NCBI GenBank assembly: GCA_030512335.1
Contig: JAULSU010000003.1
Coordinates: forward strand, 4,278,001 to 4,342,000
Length of the DNA stretch: 64,000 nucleotides
Direction of reading: 5' to 3'
Source: Immersiella caudata
Lineage: Eukaryota > Ascomycota > Sordariomycetes > Sordariales > Lasiosphaeriaceae
This document shows positions 62,835 to 64,000 of the stretch, one piece after another (position 1 is the first letter of the stretch; every line of letters begins with the position of its first letter). The notes beneath the pieces are model-generated. The model worked only from the letters and a program-made list of their open reading frames with translations, was not told the DNA's origin and searched no databases. The position numbers were made by a program, and so were the translations under genes.

Positions 62835-64000
62835 TCAATCTCTCCTCTCGAGCCTAACCCTAACCTCCCCCATCCCCTCCCTAGGATACGACGTCAACCG
62901 AATATGATAAGGCTCCACGTCCTCCAGCTTGGTCCCGTCAAGCGTCATGTCAAACCGCCTCACAAGCCGCGCCAGTGTTAGATACATCTCACAATAGGCC
63001 AGACTTATACCCAGGCAACCGCGGCTCCCCTTGGAGAAGCTGACCATGTATTTGTTTAGATTGACGCCCGTTTCGGCTGCTCTGATCCAACGCGTGGGAT
63101 CGAATTTCTTAGGGTTTGGGAAGATGGTTTCGTTATAGTGGATGAGAGGGCTTTGGGTGGAAATTGGGGTCTGAACATGGAGTCAGCGAGTGGGAACGTG
63201 ATGAAAAGGGGGAAGAAGACGAGCCCCTGGCGGGATGACCCAATCACCGTAGTAAAGGGGTTCAACGACGGAAATGCGAGGCAGACGAGCTGACACGCCG
63301 TGAGACAAGCGAAGCCCTTCGTTGATGACGGCAGTCAAATAAGGCAGAGCCTCCAGCCCGCTGTATGTGTACTGTTCAGGAGGCCCCGGCGCAAGTTCAG
63401 CGAGCTCCTCGCGCAGACGATCCAAAATCTTTTTGTCGTTGAGAACATAGAACATGGTTGCGCCAAGCGTGTGCGCTGTGATCTCGGTGCCAGCCAGGAT
63501 GATGGTCATTCCCTCGTCAACAAGTCGATCAAGCGTATTCTCCTCGGCCGGGTTGTTCGGGTCCGCCAGAGCGCTGAGGATGACAGATCTGGAACGAGTC
63601 GTCTGCTTTGTCGACTTGATGGTCTCGGTGATGGCTTTTCTCACGTCGACTTGGGACTGAAGCATGTGTGCAGCGCCGGGGTGGATCATGCGCACGATGG
63701 GAATGGGTAATTTCTTCATCCAGTTGGCAAGAGTCGGAAGGAAGCGCGCGAGATGGTACATCTCGATGACGCTCACTGCGGCTTCATTCTCCTCGTTCTT
63801 GAAGTCCTCGCTGCTCAGATGATCCCCGTGGCTGCCGTAGAAGTAGAGAGTGATGAGGTCGCCGGTCATGGCGGAGAAGGCCTTTTCGAGGTCGACGACG
63901 GTGCCCTTGGCGCGGTAGTTGTCGAGTTTCTCGAACAGGGTGCTGATGAGGCCGTGGATGAGGGGTTCGAGATCGGTGATGGCCTTGCGGGAGAAATAGG
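62835..64000 (-). CDS. Cytochrome P450, C-terminal portion (runs off the right edge)
   Basis: Coding from the window edge to 63225, then 63170-62835; the N-terminus lies beyond 64000. Diagnostic P450 elements: YFSRKAITDLEPLI (helix C/D region), the I-helix oxygen-binding AGTEITAHT, the K-helix ExxR in INEGLRLSH, the PERF-like KFDPTRWI, and the haem-binding FSKGSRGCLGI with its Cys ligand. The intron is 54 bp with a GCTGACT branch site and CAG acceptor. The only donor that keeps VIPPG joined in frame to TPISTQSP is GC (GGG|GCTCGT). The protein is a monooxygenase, probably ER-anchored. Overall pattern fits fungal trichodiene-oxygenase-like P450s. Substrate unknown. Confidence 0.88.

Noticed and set aside
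1..64000. CRISPR arrays, bacterial promoters, ribosome binding sites, operons
   Set aside because: The DNA is fungal nuclear; no regularly spaced identical repeats of CRISPR type were seen.

Overview
This window is nuclear DNA of a filamentous ascomycete (Pezizomycotina, most likely a Sordariomycete). The evidence is short introns of about 50-90 bp with fungal GTRNGT donors and CTRAY branch sites, fungus-specific families (Clr5, DUF4246, PTH11-like receptor, GH55, HET), and a sharply bounded AT-rich block of transposon remains that carries RIP (repeat-induced point mutation) damage. Most coding capacity lies in GC-rich DNA with single genes spaced 0.3-3 kb apart. There is no operon logic and no convincing biosynthetic cluster.

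Layout. 0.6-5.0 kb: a membrane-anchored Dabb-fold protein, a TauD/TfdA dioxygenase and a DHA1-type MFS transporter. 6.2-14.6 kb: a Clr5-domain/TPR regulator-like gene, a tiny three-exon gene, a DUF4246 protein and a small secreted protein of unknown family. 15.6-20.0 kb: an eight-exon GH55 beta-1,3-glucanase with an unusual hydrophobic C-terminal extension. 20.3-26.4 kb: a cluster of membrane proteins, including a 1,141-residue protein with a chymotrypsin-like domain (Cys in the nucleophile position) fused to about eight transmembrane helices, divergent from a 362-residue tail-anchored protein. 26.5-32 kb: a 3-ketoacyl-CoA-reductase-like SDR, a secreted type-B carboxylesterase and a PTH11-like receptor. 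33-39 kb: a foldback MITE, a C2H2 zinc-finger gene with a perfect 24-bp palindrome upstream, a TXNDC17-like thioredoxin-fold protein and a GH12 glucanase with no signal peptide. 39.5-41.1 kb: a decayed gene with several in-frame stops. 41.7-48.5 kb: a single-pass wall-sensor-like protein, a retinol-dehydrogenase-type SDR and the ribosome-assembly WD40 protein Rrb1/GRWD1.

48.9-60.7 kb is the most informative part. A HET-domain (heterokaryon incompatibility) gene is split at a TA dinucleotide by a Fot1/pogo-type DNA transposon (49155-59495). That transposon's transposase gene is itself split by a complete 8.45-kb Ty3/gypsy LTR retrotransposon (50001-58453; 490-bp LTRs, 5-bp target duplication GCGGC). 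Both elements are RIP-mutated, with stops and lost catalytic residues, while the host gene just outside the transposon ends keeps normal composition. The order of events can be read directly: HET gene, then Fot1-like insertion, then gypsy insertion, then RIP.

61.0-64.0 kb: a J-domain protein with a long charged coiled coil, an RGG segment and a C-terminal zinc ribbon, then the 3' part of a cytochrome P450 that runs off the right edge.

The genes are mostly independent. Shared themes are plant or fungal wall polysaccharide degradation (GH55, GH12, carboxylesterase), surface sensing (PTH11-like, sensor-like protein) and self/non-self or defence-like proteins (HET, and possibly the protease-membrane pair). 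Exon boundaries were placed by eye from splice consensus and frame continuity and have not been checked against transcripts.
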